From RCIO01 sp965232405 (lineage in GTDB: Bacteria > Pseudomonadota > Alphaproteobacteria > Rhizobiales > Rhizobiaceae): a DNA stretch of 64,000 bases. Where the stretch lies: assembly GCA_965232405.1 (NCBI GenBank), contig OZ246966.1:3658001-3722000 (forward strand), in the 5' to 3' direction. Made by a program: the position numbers and the translations under genes. The notes below the pieces were generated by a model that saw only the letters and a list, made by a program, of their open reading frames with translations, was not told where the DNA came from and did not search any database. Of this stretch, positions 30,127-38,848 are shown in pieces. Every line of letters starts with the position of its first letter. The stretch's first letter is position 1.

Positions 30127-30627
30127 ATGACGGAACGAATTGCTTTTTACGCCGGGTCGTTCGACCCGCTGACCAACGGCCATCTCGACGTTCTCAAGGC
30201 GTCGCTTGCTGTTGCCGACACGATCTATGTCGGGATCGGCATCCAGGCCTCCAAGACGCCGGTGTTTTCGCTCGACGAGCGCATGGCTCTGATCGAAACC
30301 GCCTGCCGTGAGGAACTTGGCGACGACGCCGGACGCATCAAGGTCGTATCGTTCGAAGGACTGATGGTCGAAGCAGCGCGCGCACACGGGGCGGCGATTG
30401 TCATTCGCGGCCTGCGCGACGGCACCGATCTCGACTATGAGATGCAGATGGCGGGCATGAACGAAACCATGGCACCGCAACTGCAGACAGTGTTCCTGCC
30501 TGCCAGCCCGTCGGTGCGTACGATTACCGCCACACTTGTCAGGCAGATCGCCTCCATGGGCGGAGACATTCGCCCCTTCGTGCCGGCCGCCGTGGTTGGT
30601 CCGTTGAAAGCGAAATTCGCCAAATAA
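30127..30627 (+). CDS. coaD: Phosphopantetheine adenylyltransferase
   Basis: Converts 4'-phosphopantetheine and ATP to dephospho-CoA in coenzyme A synthesis. The 166-residue nucleotidyltransferase fold has AGSFDPLTNGHLDV at about 9-22 (the T/HxGH motif as TNGH), VVIRGLRDGTDLDYEMQMAGMN near 95-115 and a closing TATLVRQIASMGGD in place of the ISST motif. The start ATG at 30127 immediately follows CAATG context after an intergenic region. It heads a probable operon with the two cyclophilin genes, gap 19 bp. Confidence 0.97.
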   Translation: MTERIAFYAGSFDPLTNGHLDVLKASLAVADTIYVGIGIQASKTPVFSLDERMALIETACREELGDDAGRIKVVSFEGLMVEAARAHGAAIVIRGLRDGTDLDYEMQMAGMNETMAPQLQTVFLPASPSVRTITATLVRQIASMGGDIRPFVPAAVVGPLKAKFAK

Positions 30628-30646
30628 CCCACACGAGGAATTGTCC

Positions 30647-31234
30647 ATGAATTTCACCAGGCGCGCTTTGCCGCTGGTTCTGGCAGCGGGCATTTTCGGC
30701 GTGGCATCTGCCGCAAATGCCGCCGAGCCGGAAAACACCATGATCATCACGCTGAAAGACGGCGAGGTGCGCATAGCGCTCAGGCCCGACCTTGCGCCGA
30801 AGCATGTCGAGCAGATCAAGGCGCTGGTGCGCGAAGGCGCTTATGACAATGTTGCCTTCCACCGGGTGATCGACGGGTTCATGGCGCAGACCGGAGACGT
30901 TCAGTTCGGCGACATGGCAGACGGCTTCAATGCCGGCCGGGCCGGTACCGGCGGGTCATCGCGCAGCGATCTTCCGGCAGAATTTTCCAACGAGCCTTAT
31001 GTGCGCGGGACAGTGGGTATGGCGCGGGCGCAGAACCCGAACTCGGCCAATTCGCAGTTCTTCATCATGTTCGGCGAAGCACCGTCGCTCAACGGCGCGT
31101 ATACCGTGGTCGGCAATGTCGAGAGCGGAATGGAGTTCGTCGACAACATCAAGCGGGGCAACCGCGCCCAGAACGGCATGGTGCGCGACCCTGACCGCAT
31201 GATCAGCGTGCGCATCGCCGCCGACTCCAACTGA
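30647..31234 (+). CDS. ppiA: Periplasmic cyclophilin-type peptidyl-prolyl isomerase
   Basis: 195 residues with a clear signal peptide (MNFTRRALPLVLAAGIFGVASAANA, cleavage after about residue 25) and a cyclophilin domain: VAFHRVIDGFMAQTGDVQFG, GTVGMARAQNPNSANSQFFIMF, and GAYTVVGNVESGMEFVDNI. It assists protein folding in the periplasm. ATG at 30647 is chosen (GAGGAA six bases upstream); a TTG two codons earlier is possible. Paired with a cytoplasmic copy 30 bp downstream. Confidence 0.93.
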   Translation: MNFTRRALPLVLAAGIFGVASAANAAEPENTMIITLKDGEVRIALRPDLAPKHVEQIKALVREGAYDNVAFHRVIDGFMAQTGDVQFGDMADGFNAGRAGTGGSSRSDLPAEFSNEPYVRGTVGMARAQNPNSANSQFFIMFGEAPSLNGAYTVVGNVESGMEFVDNIKRGNRAQNGMVRDPDRMISVRIAADSN

Positions 31235-31263
31235 AATCAAACAAACTCGAAGGGACTGTAAGG

Positions 31264-31773
31264 ATGGCCGAGATCAAGGATCCGGAAAACACGCTATTGA
31301 TGGAAACCACGCAGGGCAGCGTCGTGATCGAGTTGTACCCCGATCTGGCTCCCGGCCATGTGGCGAGGATCAAGGAACTGACCCGCGAAGGCGCTTATGA
31401 CGGTGTTGTCTTCCATCGCGTGATCGACGGCTTCATGGCCCAGACCGGCGACGTTAAGTTCGGCAACTCCAACAGCGCGTCCTTCAGCCCGGCTCAGGCC
31501 GGCATGGGTGGTTCGGACAAGCCCAATCTCAAGGCTGAGTTTTCCAACGCCAATCATGGCCGTGGCGCCTGCTCTATGGCGCGCGCGCAGAGCCCGGACT
31601 CGGCCAATTCGCAGTTTTTCATCGTCTTTGACGATGCCAGCTTTCTCGACCGGCAATACACGGTCTGGGGCCAGGTGACCGAGGGCATGGAAAATGTCGA
31701 CAAGATCAAGCGCGGCGAACCGGTTCAGGACCCCGACAAGATCGTTTCGATCAAGGTCGCTGCCGACGCCTGA
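31264..31773 (+). CDS. ppiB: Cytoplasmic cyclophilin-type peptidyl-prolyl isomerase
   Basis: 169 residues, cyclophilin domain without signal peptide: VVFHRVIDGFMAQTGDVKFG, ACSMARAQSPDSANSQFFIVF and YTVWGQVTEGMENVDKIKRG. The catalytic Arg (FHRVI) and the Gln/Phe-containing QFFI are present. It is a tandem duplicate of the preceding gene, with closely similar core sequence, so the pair probably arose by duplication and now serves periplasm and cytoplasm. ATG at 31264 behind AAGGGACTGTAAGG. Confidence 0.94.
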   Translation: MAEIKDPENTLLMETTQGSVVIELYPDLAPGHVARIKELTREGAYDGVVFHRVIDGFMAQTGDVKFGNSNSASFSPAQAGMGGSDKPNLKAEFSNANHGRGACSMARAQSPDSANSQFFIVFDDASFLDRQYTVWGQVTEGMENVDKIKRGEPVQDPDKIVSIKVAADA

Positions 31774-31791
31774 TTCCGCTATGACCGGATC

Positions 31792-32214
31792 ATGGTCGGA
31801 CTGATCCGCAAATCATCGCTTCTGTTTGCGCTGGGCGCCTTTGGCGGGCTGGTGACAGCATTCGTCATCTGGCTGGCCGGGCTGGCTGGCGTGACGGGCC
31901 TGTTCGGCGTGGCAATCGCGCCGTCCCTGACACCGGAATTCATCTACCCGAAGGTCGTTTGGGGCGGCATATGGGGCTGGCTCGGTTTCCTGCCTTTTCT
32001 TGCCGCCGGCTGGGTGCTGCGCGGTGTCATGGTTTCGCTGATACCGGCAGCGGCCGCATGGTTCTACTTCCTGCCATCCGACGGAGCCGGCCTGCTTGGC
32101 CTGTCGTTGGGTCTGCTGACGCCCGTCGTTGTTTTGGGTTTCACCATGGTGTGGGGACTGGTGACCGAAGGGCTGGCCGAAATGTGCGGTGTCTACAAGC
32201 CGAGGATGGCATGA
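31792..32214 (+). CDS. Hypothetical membrane protein, four helices
   Basis: 140 residues, four predicted membrane helices (about 8-38, 56-72, 76-92 and 100-124), no family I recognise. The sequence is rich in Gly, Leu, Val and Trp with few charges (one Arg/Lys pair near the start and KPRMA at the end). It lies 18 bp after ppiB and 26 bp before queA on the same strand, so it probably shares the transcript. Start ATG at 31792. Confidence 0.75.
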   Translation: MVGLIRKSSLLFALGAFGGLVTAFVIWLAGLAGVTGLFGVAIAPSLTPEFIYPKVVWGGIWGWLGFLPFLAAGWVLRGVMVSLIPAAAAWFYFLPSDGAGLLGLSLGLLTPVVVLGFTMVWGLVTEGLAEMCGVYKPRMA

Positions 32215-32240
32215 CAATTTTTCGCCGGCACTGAACCGTC

Positions 32241-33317
32241 ATGCGTGTTGATCTGTTCGATTTCGACCTGCCTCAGGACCGCATCGCCTTGCGGCCGGTT
32301 TCACCGCGCGATGCCGCAAAAATGCTGGTGGTCGAAGCCGATGGCGCATTGTCTGACCGCACGGTTCGCGATCTTCCCGACCTGCTGCAACCAGGCGATG
32401 CGCTGGTGTTCAACGACACCAGGGTCATTCCGGCGCGGCTCTCGGGCATTCGCAAACGCGGAGACAGCGCAGCACAGGTTGAGGCGACGCTTCACATGCG
32501 CGCCGGCGACGACAGCTGGCTTGCCTTCCTGAAGCCGGCAAAACGGGTTGCGGAAGGCGAGCGCATCAGCTTCGGCCATGACAGCAATTTGTGCCTCGTC
32601 GGTTCGCTGGACGCCACGGTGGAAGAAAAGCGCGAGGGTGGCGAAGTGCTGTTGCGCTTCGACATGTCCGGGCCGTTTCTGGACGAGGCGATCCGCACCG
32701 CTGGCCACATACCGCTGCCGCCATACATTGCCGCGAGGCGCGATGATGACGAGGCTGACCAGCGCGACTACCAGACCATCTACGCGCGAGAGGAGGGCGC
32801 TGTGGCAGCCCCCACCGCCGGCCTACACTTCACCGACGAATTGATGGCAGCACTGGAGCAGCGCGGCATCGAACGTCATTTCGTGACGCTGCATGTTGGC
32901 GCCGGCACCTTTCTGCCCGTGAAAGCCGACGACACCGAAGCGCACAAGATGCACTCCGAGATCGGCCAGATCGACGCCGCGACGGCCGATGCGCTGAACG
33001 GGGTGCGGGCGCGTGGCGGCCGTATCATTGCCACCGGCACGACCTCCTTGCGCCTGCTGGAAAGTGCCGCCGGCGAGGACGGCACGATCAGACCGTGGTC
33101 TGGTCCGACCGATATCTTCATCACGCCGGGTTATCGCTTCCGCGCCGTCGATGTGCTGATGACCAATTTTCACCTGCCGCGTTCGACGCTGTTCATGCTG
33201 GTTTCCGCCTTCAGCGGGCTGGACGCGATGAAGGTTGCCTATGCGCATGCGATTGGCGGCGGCTACCGCTTCTACTCCTATGGCGATGCCAGCCTGCTTT
33301 TCAGGAGCGAGCCGTGA
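32241..33317 (+). CDS. queA: S-adenosylmethionine:tRNA ribosyltransferase-isomerase
   Basis: Converts preQ1 at tRNA position 34 into epoxyqueuosine using the ribosyl part of SAM. The 358-residue sequence starts DLFDFDLPQDRIALRP and holds LVFNDTRVIPARL, the catalytic-region EEGAVAAPTAGLHFT, HVGAGTFLPVK and FHLPRSTLFMLVSAF. Its stop overlaps the tgt start by GTGA, so both queuosine genes are coupled. Start ATG at 32241. Confidence 0.97.
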   Translation: MRVDLFDFDLPQDRIALRPVSPRDAAKMLVVEADGALSDRTVRDLPDLLQPGDALVFNDTRVIPARLSGIRKRGDSAAQVEATLHMRAGDDSWLAFLKPAKRVAEGERISFGHDSNLCLVGSLDATVEEKREGGEVLLRFDMSGPFLDEAIRTAGHIPLPPYIAARRDDDEADQRDYQTIYAREEGAVAAPTAGLHFTDELMAALEQRGIERHFVTLHVGAGTFLPVKADDTEAHKMHSEIGQIDAATADALNGVRARGGRIIATGTTSLRLLESAAGEDGTIRPWSGPTDIFITPGYRFRAVDVLMTNFHLPRSTLFMLVSAFSGLDAMKVAYAHAIGGGYRFYSYGDASLLFRSEP

Positions 33318-34444
33318 GCACGAAGTTCACCTTCACGGTTCACGCCACTGACGGCGATGCCCGGCAGGGCGAGATAACCATGCCGCGCGGCACGGTGCGC
33401 ACGCCTGCCTTCATGCCTGTTGGCACCGGCGGTACGGTGAAGGCGATGTATATGGACCAGGTACGAGAACTGGGCGCCGATATCGTTCTGGGAAACACCT
33501 ATCATCTGATGCTGCGGCCCGGCGCGGAGCGGGTGGCGCGGCTTGGCGGCCTGCACGAATTTGCACGCTGGCCCTGGCCGATCCTGACCGATTCAGGCGG
33601 GTTTCAGGTCATGTCCCTGTCGGCGCTGCGCAAGATCACAGAAAAGGGCGTCACCTTCCGCAGTCATGTCGATGGGGCGGTGCATGAAATGCCGCCTGAG
33701 CGCTCGATAGAAATCCAGCATCTGCTTGATTCCGATATACAAATGCAGCTTGACGAATGCGTTGCGCTGCCCGCCGACGAGGAAACGATCAGCAAGGCGA
33801 TGGAGTTGTCGCTGCGCTGGGCAGAGCGGTGCAAGACCGCGTTCGGCGACCAGCCCGGCAAGGCGATGTTCGGCATAGTGCAGGGCGGCGACAACCAGAG
33901 CCTGCGCGAGCAGTCGGCACTGGCGCTGAAGGCGCTGGATCTCAAAGGATACGCCGTGGGCGGGCTGGCGGTTGGCGAACCGCAGGAGGTGATGCTGGCC
34001 ATGCTGGAAACGGTATGCCCGGTGCTGCCTGCTGCAAAGCCGCGCTACCTGATGGGTGTCGGAACGCCGGACGATATTCTGAAATCGGTGGCGCGAGGCA
34101 TCGACATGTTCGATTGCGTGATGCCGACACGGGCCGGGCGTCACGGGCTCGCCTATACCAGGCGCGGCAAGATCAATCTGAAGAACGCGCGCCACGCAGA
34201 GGACCCGCGGCCGCTCGATGAGGAAAGCGATTGTCCTGCGAGCCGGGACTATTCGAGGGCGTATCTGCATCACCTCGTGAAGTCTGGCGAGGCGCTGGGC
34301 GGCATGCTGCTGACCTGGAACAATCTTGCCTATTATCAGCGCCTGATGGCCGATATCCGCGAAGCGATCGGGCAGGGCAACTTCGCGGCCCGCGCGGCCG
34401 AAATCAGCGAGGACTGGGTACGGGGCGACCTGCCTCCGGTCTGA
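33314..34444 (+). CDS. tgt: Queuine/preQ1 tRNA-ribosyltransferase
   Basis: Exchanges guanine 34 for preQ1 in tRNAs with GUN anticodons. 376 residues, TIM barrel: TDSGGFQVMSLSALRKI with the nucleophile-region Asp, DECVALPA, GIVQGG, and MFDCVMPTRAGRHGLAYT. Cys/His zinc residues lie near the C-terminus (DCPASRDYSRAYLHHL). Start is GTG at 33314, inside the queA stop; the upstream open frame is queA read in another frame. Confidence 0.97.
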   Translation: MSTKFTFTVHATDGDARQGEITMPRGTVRTPAFMPVGTGGTVKAMYMDQVRELGADIVLGNTYHLMLRPGAERVARLGGLHEFARWPWPILTDSGGFQVMSLSALRKITEKGVTFRSHVDGAVHEMPPERSIEIQHLLDSDIQMQLDECVALPADEETISKAMELSLRWAERCKTAFGDQPGKAMFGIVQGGDNQSLREQSALALKALDLKGYAVGGLAVGEPQEVMLAMLETVCPVLPAAKPRYLMGVGTPDDILKSVARGIDMFDCVMPTRAGRHGLAYTRRGKINLKNARHAEDPRPLDEESDCPASRDYSRAYLHHLVKSGEALGGMLLTWNNLAYYQRLMADIREAIGQGNFAARAAEISEDWVRGDLPPV

Positions 34445-34525
34445 CCTGCAACTTACGCGTGGTTCCATGCGTATCTGTGCGCAGTGAATGACGCGGGGCG
34501 GACCGCGTCCGACCGGAGCAATCGA

Positions 34526-34930
34526 ATGAAATATCTATATGCCTACGGCATCGCGCTGGTGCTGTTTCTCATACTCGACGCCATCTGGCTCGGCGTTGTG
34601 GCGCGCAACTTCTATGCAAGCCGCATGGGTGACCTGCTGCTGGACCATCCGCGCTGGGGTGTCGCCGCCATTTTTTACGCAATCTATGTCGTGGGACTGG
34701 TCTATTTCGCCATCGCGGCCGGCCTGAATGCCGGCAGCGTTTCAACGGCGGCGCTCAACGGCGCGCTCTTCGGCTTCTTCGCTTATCTGACCTACAACGC
34801 GACCAATCTTGCCGTGCTGAAAGGTTATGACGCTGTGGTTGCGGCGGTAGACACAAGCTGGGGCACGTTGATGGGCGCGGTTGTTGCTGGTGGGACCGTT
34901 GCCATTCTCAGCCGCATGACGCCGGCCTGA
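34526..34930 (+). CDS. DUF2177 family membrane protein
   Basis: 134 residues, four membrane helices, matching DUF2177: LFLILDAIWLGVVARNFYASRMGDLL, AAIFYAIYVVGLVYFAI, ALFGFFAYLTYNATNLAVLKGY, ending TSWGTLMGAVVAGGTV. The conserved TYNATNLA and LDxxWLG are visible. Biochemical role is unknown. ATG at 34526 chosen because CGGAGCAAT precedes it; an earlier in-frame GTG is also open. Confidence 0.85.
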   Translation: MKYLYAYGIALVLFLILDAIWLGVVARNFYASRMGDLLLDHPRWGVAAIFYAIYVVGLVYFAIAAGLNAGSVSTAALNGALFGFFAYLTYNATNLAVLKGYDAVVAAVDTSWGTLMGAVVAGGTVAILSRMTPA

Positions 34931-34932
34931 GC

Positions 34933-35352
34933 CTATGCGCCCAGAGCCTGCGCGCCCTTGAGGCTGACGCCGGTGATGCGGAATGTGCCGTCATCCTGCA
35001 TCGCGAGCGTGTAGATGGCCTCATATGCCTTGCCGTCGGGTCCGGTGACGAGAACCCGCTGGGCGATGGTCGTCGGGCTTAGTTCGATGGCTTCGCCGAA
35101 GGCGAAGTTCTGCGGCTTCCAGACCGGCTGGTAGCCGTTGCGCACCATCGCCATGAACTGTTCGACGGTTGGATACAATTGCCTGATGCTCGGCGCGGCA
35201 TAGGAATAGGCGGTCTCGTTCTCGTCGGCCAGGAAGGCGCGTATCTGGCTTTCGATGGACGATTGGGCCGCCTTGATTTCGGCATCGCCGGCAAGCGCGG
35301 GTGTGGCTGCCAGCCACAATGCGGTGGCTGTTGCTGCAAGAACTGATTTCAT
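34933..35352 (-). CDS. DUF4864 family secreted protein
   Basis: 139 residues with a signal peptide (MKSVLAATATALWLAATPALA, cleavage after residue 21) and a NTF2-like DUF4864 domain: SQIRAFLADENETAYSYAAPSIRQLYPTVEQFMAMV and VLVTGPDGKAYEAIYTLAMQDDGTFRITGV. Probably periplasmic; function unknown. ATG at 35352 follows GAGGAGACAGACG; the open frame extends further but without a ribosome site. Convergent with the DUF2177 gene, stops 3 bp apart. Confidence 0.85.
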   Translation of the reverse strand: MKSVLAATATALWLAATPALAGDAEIKAAQSSIESQIRAFLADENETAYSYAAPSIRQLYPTVEQFMAMVRNGYQPVWKPQNFAFGEAIELSPTTIAQRVLVTGPDGKAYEAIYTLAMQDDGTFRITGVSLKGAQALGA

Positions 35353-35632
35353 CGTCTGTCTCCTCGCTGTCCTCAGAACCGAATGACTCACGGGTGCAAC
35401 GACGCTTTACCCGTAACGAACATACGAATTTCGGGCGCATCGGGTTTCACAATTGCGTGGGCGGCCAGGCACGCCATTGAGGCACGGATTGCCCCGCTTC
35501 GCCGCAATGCCGCAGCCTTTGCCCTGTTTTTGTGCATTCGGCCTTCGTCGCCGGGCCCGAAAATGTCCTTTTTGCGAAAGGACTTGATCTGTGCCCCGGT
35601 GTTCCGCTCAAATGAGGAAGAGGGAGTATTGC

Positions 35633-37045
35633 TTGGTAGCGTTTGATGAAATGCGCCCTGCGGAAGCCGGGCTGAGACAACCATATGCCGCCTATGACGA
35701 TTGGCTGAGCGCACAGGATCCTGCGCGGCTCAACGAAAAAGCGGCAGACGCGGAGCGTGTTTTCCGCCGCACCGGCATCACCTTCAATGTCTATGGCCAG
35801 CAGGAAGCAGCCGAGCGGCTGATCCCCTTCGACATCGTGCCGCGGATCATCTCCGGTTCGGAATGGCGGCGGCTGACGCAAGGGATCGAGCAGCGCGTGC
35901 AGGCGCTGAACGCATTCCTCGACGACATCTACCATCGCCAGGAGATATTGCGGGCGGGGCGCATTCCGAAGTCGCTGATTGCCGACAATGACGCCTTCCT
36001 GCCCGAGATGATCGGCGTGCGCCCGCCATCAGGCGTCTATACCCACATCATCGGCGTCGACATTGTGCGCACTGGCGAAAACGAGTTCTTCGTACTGGAA
36101 GACAATGCGCGCACGCCCTCCGGTGTTTCCTACATGCTGGAAAACCGCGAGACGATGATGCAGCTCTTTCCCGAGCTGTTCCAGAAAGTGAAGGTTCTTC
36201 CGGTCGAGAACTATCCGCAGCTGCTGCGTCAGTCGCTTTCGGCGGTGAAGCCCGCGCGGGTGCAAGGCGCTCCCACCGTCGCGGTGCTGACGCCCGGCAT
36301 CTACAATTCCGCCTATTTCGAACATGCCTTTCTGGCCGACCAGATGGGCGTCGAGCTCGTGGAGGGGCAGGACCTGCGCGTGGTGGACGGCCATGTCGCA
36401 ATGCGCACCACGCAAGGCTACAAGACGATCGATGTGCTCTACAGGCGCGTCGACGATGCGTTCCTCGATCCGATGACCTTCAATCCGGATTCGGCACTCG
36501 GTGTACCGGGCATCATGGATGTCTTCCGCGCCGGCAACATCACCATTGCCAATGCGCCGGGGACCGGCATCGCCGACGACAAGGCGATCTATTCCTATAT
36601 GCCGGAAATCGTTGAGTTTTATACCGGACGGCAGGCGATCCTCGGCAACATTCCGACATGGCGCTGCAGCGAGGCAGACAGCCTCGCCTACGTGCTGGAA
36701 CATCTGGAAGAACTGGTGGTCAAGGAAGTCCACGGTTCGGGCGGTTACGGCATGCTGGTGGGGCCGGCGGCTTCAAAAAAGGAGCGCGAGGACTTTGCCG
36801 CCAAGCTGAAGGCGCGGCCAGCGAACTACATCGCGCAGCCGACCCTTTCGCTCTCGACGTGCCCGATCCTGACCGACAAGGGGCTGGCTCCGCGTCATGT
36901 CGATCTGAGGCCGTTTGTGCTGGTCTCGGACCGCATCCGCATCGTGCCCGGCGGGCTCACCCGCGTCGCACTGAAAGAAGGCTCGCTTGTCGTCAACTCC
37001 TCGCAGGGCGGCGGGACGAAAGATACGTGGGTTCTCGATGACTGA
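35633..37045 (+). CDS. Circularly permuted ATP-grasp protein (DUF404/DUF407)
   Basis: 470-residue circularly permuted ATP-grasp enzyme, predicted to join amino acids or tag peptides in the conserved cluster with the next three genes (Anbu/proteasome-like cluster described by comparative genomics). Seen: FRRTGITFNVYG, HIIGVDIVRTGENEFFVLEDNARTPSGVSYMLENR, GTGIADDKAIYSYMPEIVEFY, VVKEVHGSGGYGM (ATP-binding) and HVDLRPFVLV. Start is TTG at 35633, with AGGGAG six bases upstream and a family-like MVAFDEM opening; a GTG at 35591 and ATG at 35612 are alternatives. Confidence 0.92.
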   Translation: MVAFDEMRPAEAGLRQPYAAYDDWLSAQDPARLNEKAADAERVFRRTGITFNVYGQQEAAERLIPFDIVPRIISGSEWRRLTQGIEQRVQALNAFLDDIYHRQEILRAGRIPKSLIADNDAFLPEMIGVRPPSGVYTHIIGVDIVRTGENEFFVLEDNARTPSGVSYMLENRETMMQLFPELFQKVKVLPVENYPQLLRQSLSAVKPARVQGAPTVAVLTPGIYNSAYFEHAFLADQMGVELVEGQDLRVVDGHVAMRTTQGYKTIDVLYRRVDDAFLDPMTFNPDSALGVPGIMDVFRAGNITIANAPGTGIADDKAIYSYMPEIVEFYTGRQAILGNIPTWRCSEADSLAYVLEHLEELVVKEVHGSGGYGMLVGPAASKKEREDFAAKLKARPANYIAQPTLSLSTCPILTDKGLAPRHVDLRPFVLVSDRIRIVPGGLTRVALKEGSLVVNSSQGGGTKDTWVLDD

Positions 37046-37066
37046 CGCTGCGCGAGGAACCCGCTG

Positions 37067-38008
37067 ATGCTTCTCGGCCGCACAGCCAACGGTCTCTACT
37101 GGATGAGCCGCTATATCGAGCGGGCGGAGAACATGACGCGTCTGGTTGATGCGGGTCTCAGGCTGGCGCTGACCAGGGCGACCGGATCGGCCGAAGAATG
37201 GAACTCGGTGTTGATGAGCGCGGGCGCCGAGCAGGCATTTGCCGCCGCTGGCCATGAATGCTCGCAGCACAGTGTCGCAGACTTTCTTTTGCGCGACCCC
37301 GCAAACCCGTCGAGCGTCATGTCGTCGATCGAGACGGCGCGCAACAATGCCCGCATGGTACGCACCGCGCTGACGCGCGAGACCTGGGAAAGCGTCAACG
37401 AGGCGTGGATGTCGCTGAAGCGCATGCTGGCCGTGCCGGTGGACGAGCGCAACCTGCCGGCGGTTCTGGACGCCATCAAGCGCGAGACGGCGCTGATACG
37501 CGGCGCGTTTTACGGCACGATGCTGCGCAACGAGATTTTCGATTTCTACCAGATCGGCACGTTCGTGGAGCGCGCCGACAACACCGCGCGCATCATTGAC
37601 GTGAAATATTATGTGCTTCTGCCGTCGGTTTCGTGGGTCGGGTCGACGCTCGACAACTACCAGTGGGAATCGATCCTGCGTTCGGTATCGGCCCATCGCG
37701 CCTATCGCTGGGAATATGAGGCGGAGTATGTGCCGACCAATATCGCGGATTTTCTTGTGCTGAACCGGCGCATGCCGCGCTCACTCGCCTTCTGCTACCA
37801 TAATCTGAACCAGAGCCTGCGTTATTTGGCCGACAATTACGAAGAGAGCCCGGACTGCCTGGCGACCGTGCAAAACACGCTTTCAAGGCTGAGCGGGGCG
37901 TCCATTCGCGACGTGTTCGAGATCGGGCTGCACGAGTTTCTGGCGGAGTTCATCCGCGACAACAATCGGCTGGGCGAGGAAATAGCCTCGCACTACCGGT
38001 TCTACTGA
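37067..38008 (+). CDS. Alpha-E domain protein (DUF403)
   Basis: 313-residue all-helical alpha-E domain protein: LGRTANGLYWMSRYIERAENMTRLVDA at about 3-29, SVMSSIETARNNARMVR, and YQIGTFVERADNTARIIDVKYYVLLP. These proteins always accompany the permuted ATP-grasp and transglutaminase-like partners; their exact function is unknown. It begins 21 bp after the ATP-grasp stop and ends 7 bp before the transglutaminase-like gene. Confidence 0.93.
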   Translation: MLLGRTANGLYWMSRYIERAENMTRLVDAGLRLALTRATGSAEEWNSVLMSAGAEQAFAAAGHECSQHSVADFLLRDPANPSSVMSSIETARNNARMVRTALTRETWESVNEAWMSLKRMLAVPVDERNLPAVLDAIKRETALIRGAFYGTMLRNEIFDFYQIGTFVERADNTARIIDVKYYVLLPSVSWVGSTLDNYQWESILRSVSAHRAYRWEYEAEYVPTNIADFLVLNRRMPRSLAFCYHNLNQSLRYLADNYEESPDCLATVQNTLSRLSGASIRDVFEIGLHEFLAEFIRDNNRLGEEIASHYRFY

Positions 38009-38015
38009 GCATCCG

Positions 38016-38813
38016 ATGCGCCTGAAGATCACCCACACGACCCAGTATCATTACGACGCGCCCGTGGCCTACGCGCTGCAGCGGCTGCGGCTGGTGCCAC
38101 TCGACGGGCCGACACAGAAAATCGCCGAATGGAATTTGGAGATCGAGGGCGCAACGCAGGAGGTGCAGTTTGCAGACCAGTTCGGCAACGACACGCGGCT
38201 GATCAGTGTCAGCGGCGAGCCGCACAGCATTTCCGTCCATGCCGCGGGCGAGGTGGAGACGCGGGACACGACCGGCATTTACGGCCCCAATCGGGGCTTC
38301 GCACCGCTGTGGCTTTTTGGGCGCCAAAGCCGTCTGACCGAACCCGGAAAGGGCGTCGAGAAACTGCTCTCGGACATGCCGGACGGCGGGCGCGACATTG
38401 CCTGGCTGCACGAACTGGTGAACCGGATCAGGGACAAGGTGGGCTACGAAGTCGGCACTACCGACGCTGGCACCACCGCGGAAGATGCGTTGGAGCAGGG
38501 CACCGGCGTGTGTCAGGATCATGCGCACATTTTTCTCTCAGCTGCCCGCAAGTCGGGCCTGCCAGCCCGCTACATCAGCGGTTATCTGCTGATCGAGGGC
38601 ACCACCGACCAGGTGGCGAGCCATGCATGGGCGGAAGCGCACCTGGACGGGCTCGGCTGGGTCGGTTTCGACGTTTCCAACGGCATCAGCCCGGACGAGC
38701 GCTATGTGAGGCTGGCAACCGGCCGCGACTATCGCGACGCCATGCCGATTTCGGGTATTCGTCTCGGCACCGCAAACGAACGGCTTGAAGTTCGTATCAC
38801 TGTCGAGCAGTAA
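38016..38813 (+). CDS. Transglutaminase-like cysteine peptidase
   Basis: 265 residues. N-terminal beta domain (LKITHTTQYHYDAPVAYALQ) followed by the transglutaminase core with catalytic Cys in GTGVCQDHAHIFLSAARKSGLPARYISGY, His in ASHAWAEAHL and Asp in GWVGFDVSNG. In this cluster it is thought to act on the product of the ATP-grasp enzyme, as peptidase or amidase. It overlaps no gene; 35 bp separate it from the Anbu gene. Confidence 0.94.
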   Translation: MRLKITHTTQYHYDAPVAYALQRLRLVPLDGPTQKIAEWNLEIEGATQEVQFADQFGNDTRLISVSGEPHSISVHAAGEVETRDTTGIYGPNRGFAPLWLFGRQSRLTEPGKGVEKLLSDMPDGGRDIAWLHELVNRIRDKVGYEVGTTDAGTTAEDALEQGTGVCQDHAHIFLSAARKSGLPARYISGYLLIEGTTDQVASHAWAEAHLDGLGWVGFDVSNGISPDERYVRLATGRDYRDAMPISGIRLGTANERLEVRITVEQ

Positions 38814-38848
38814 TCTGTAATCGTGACTCGCCTGATCCGGAAACCGGC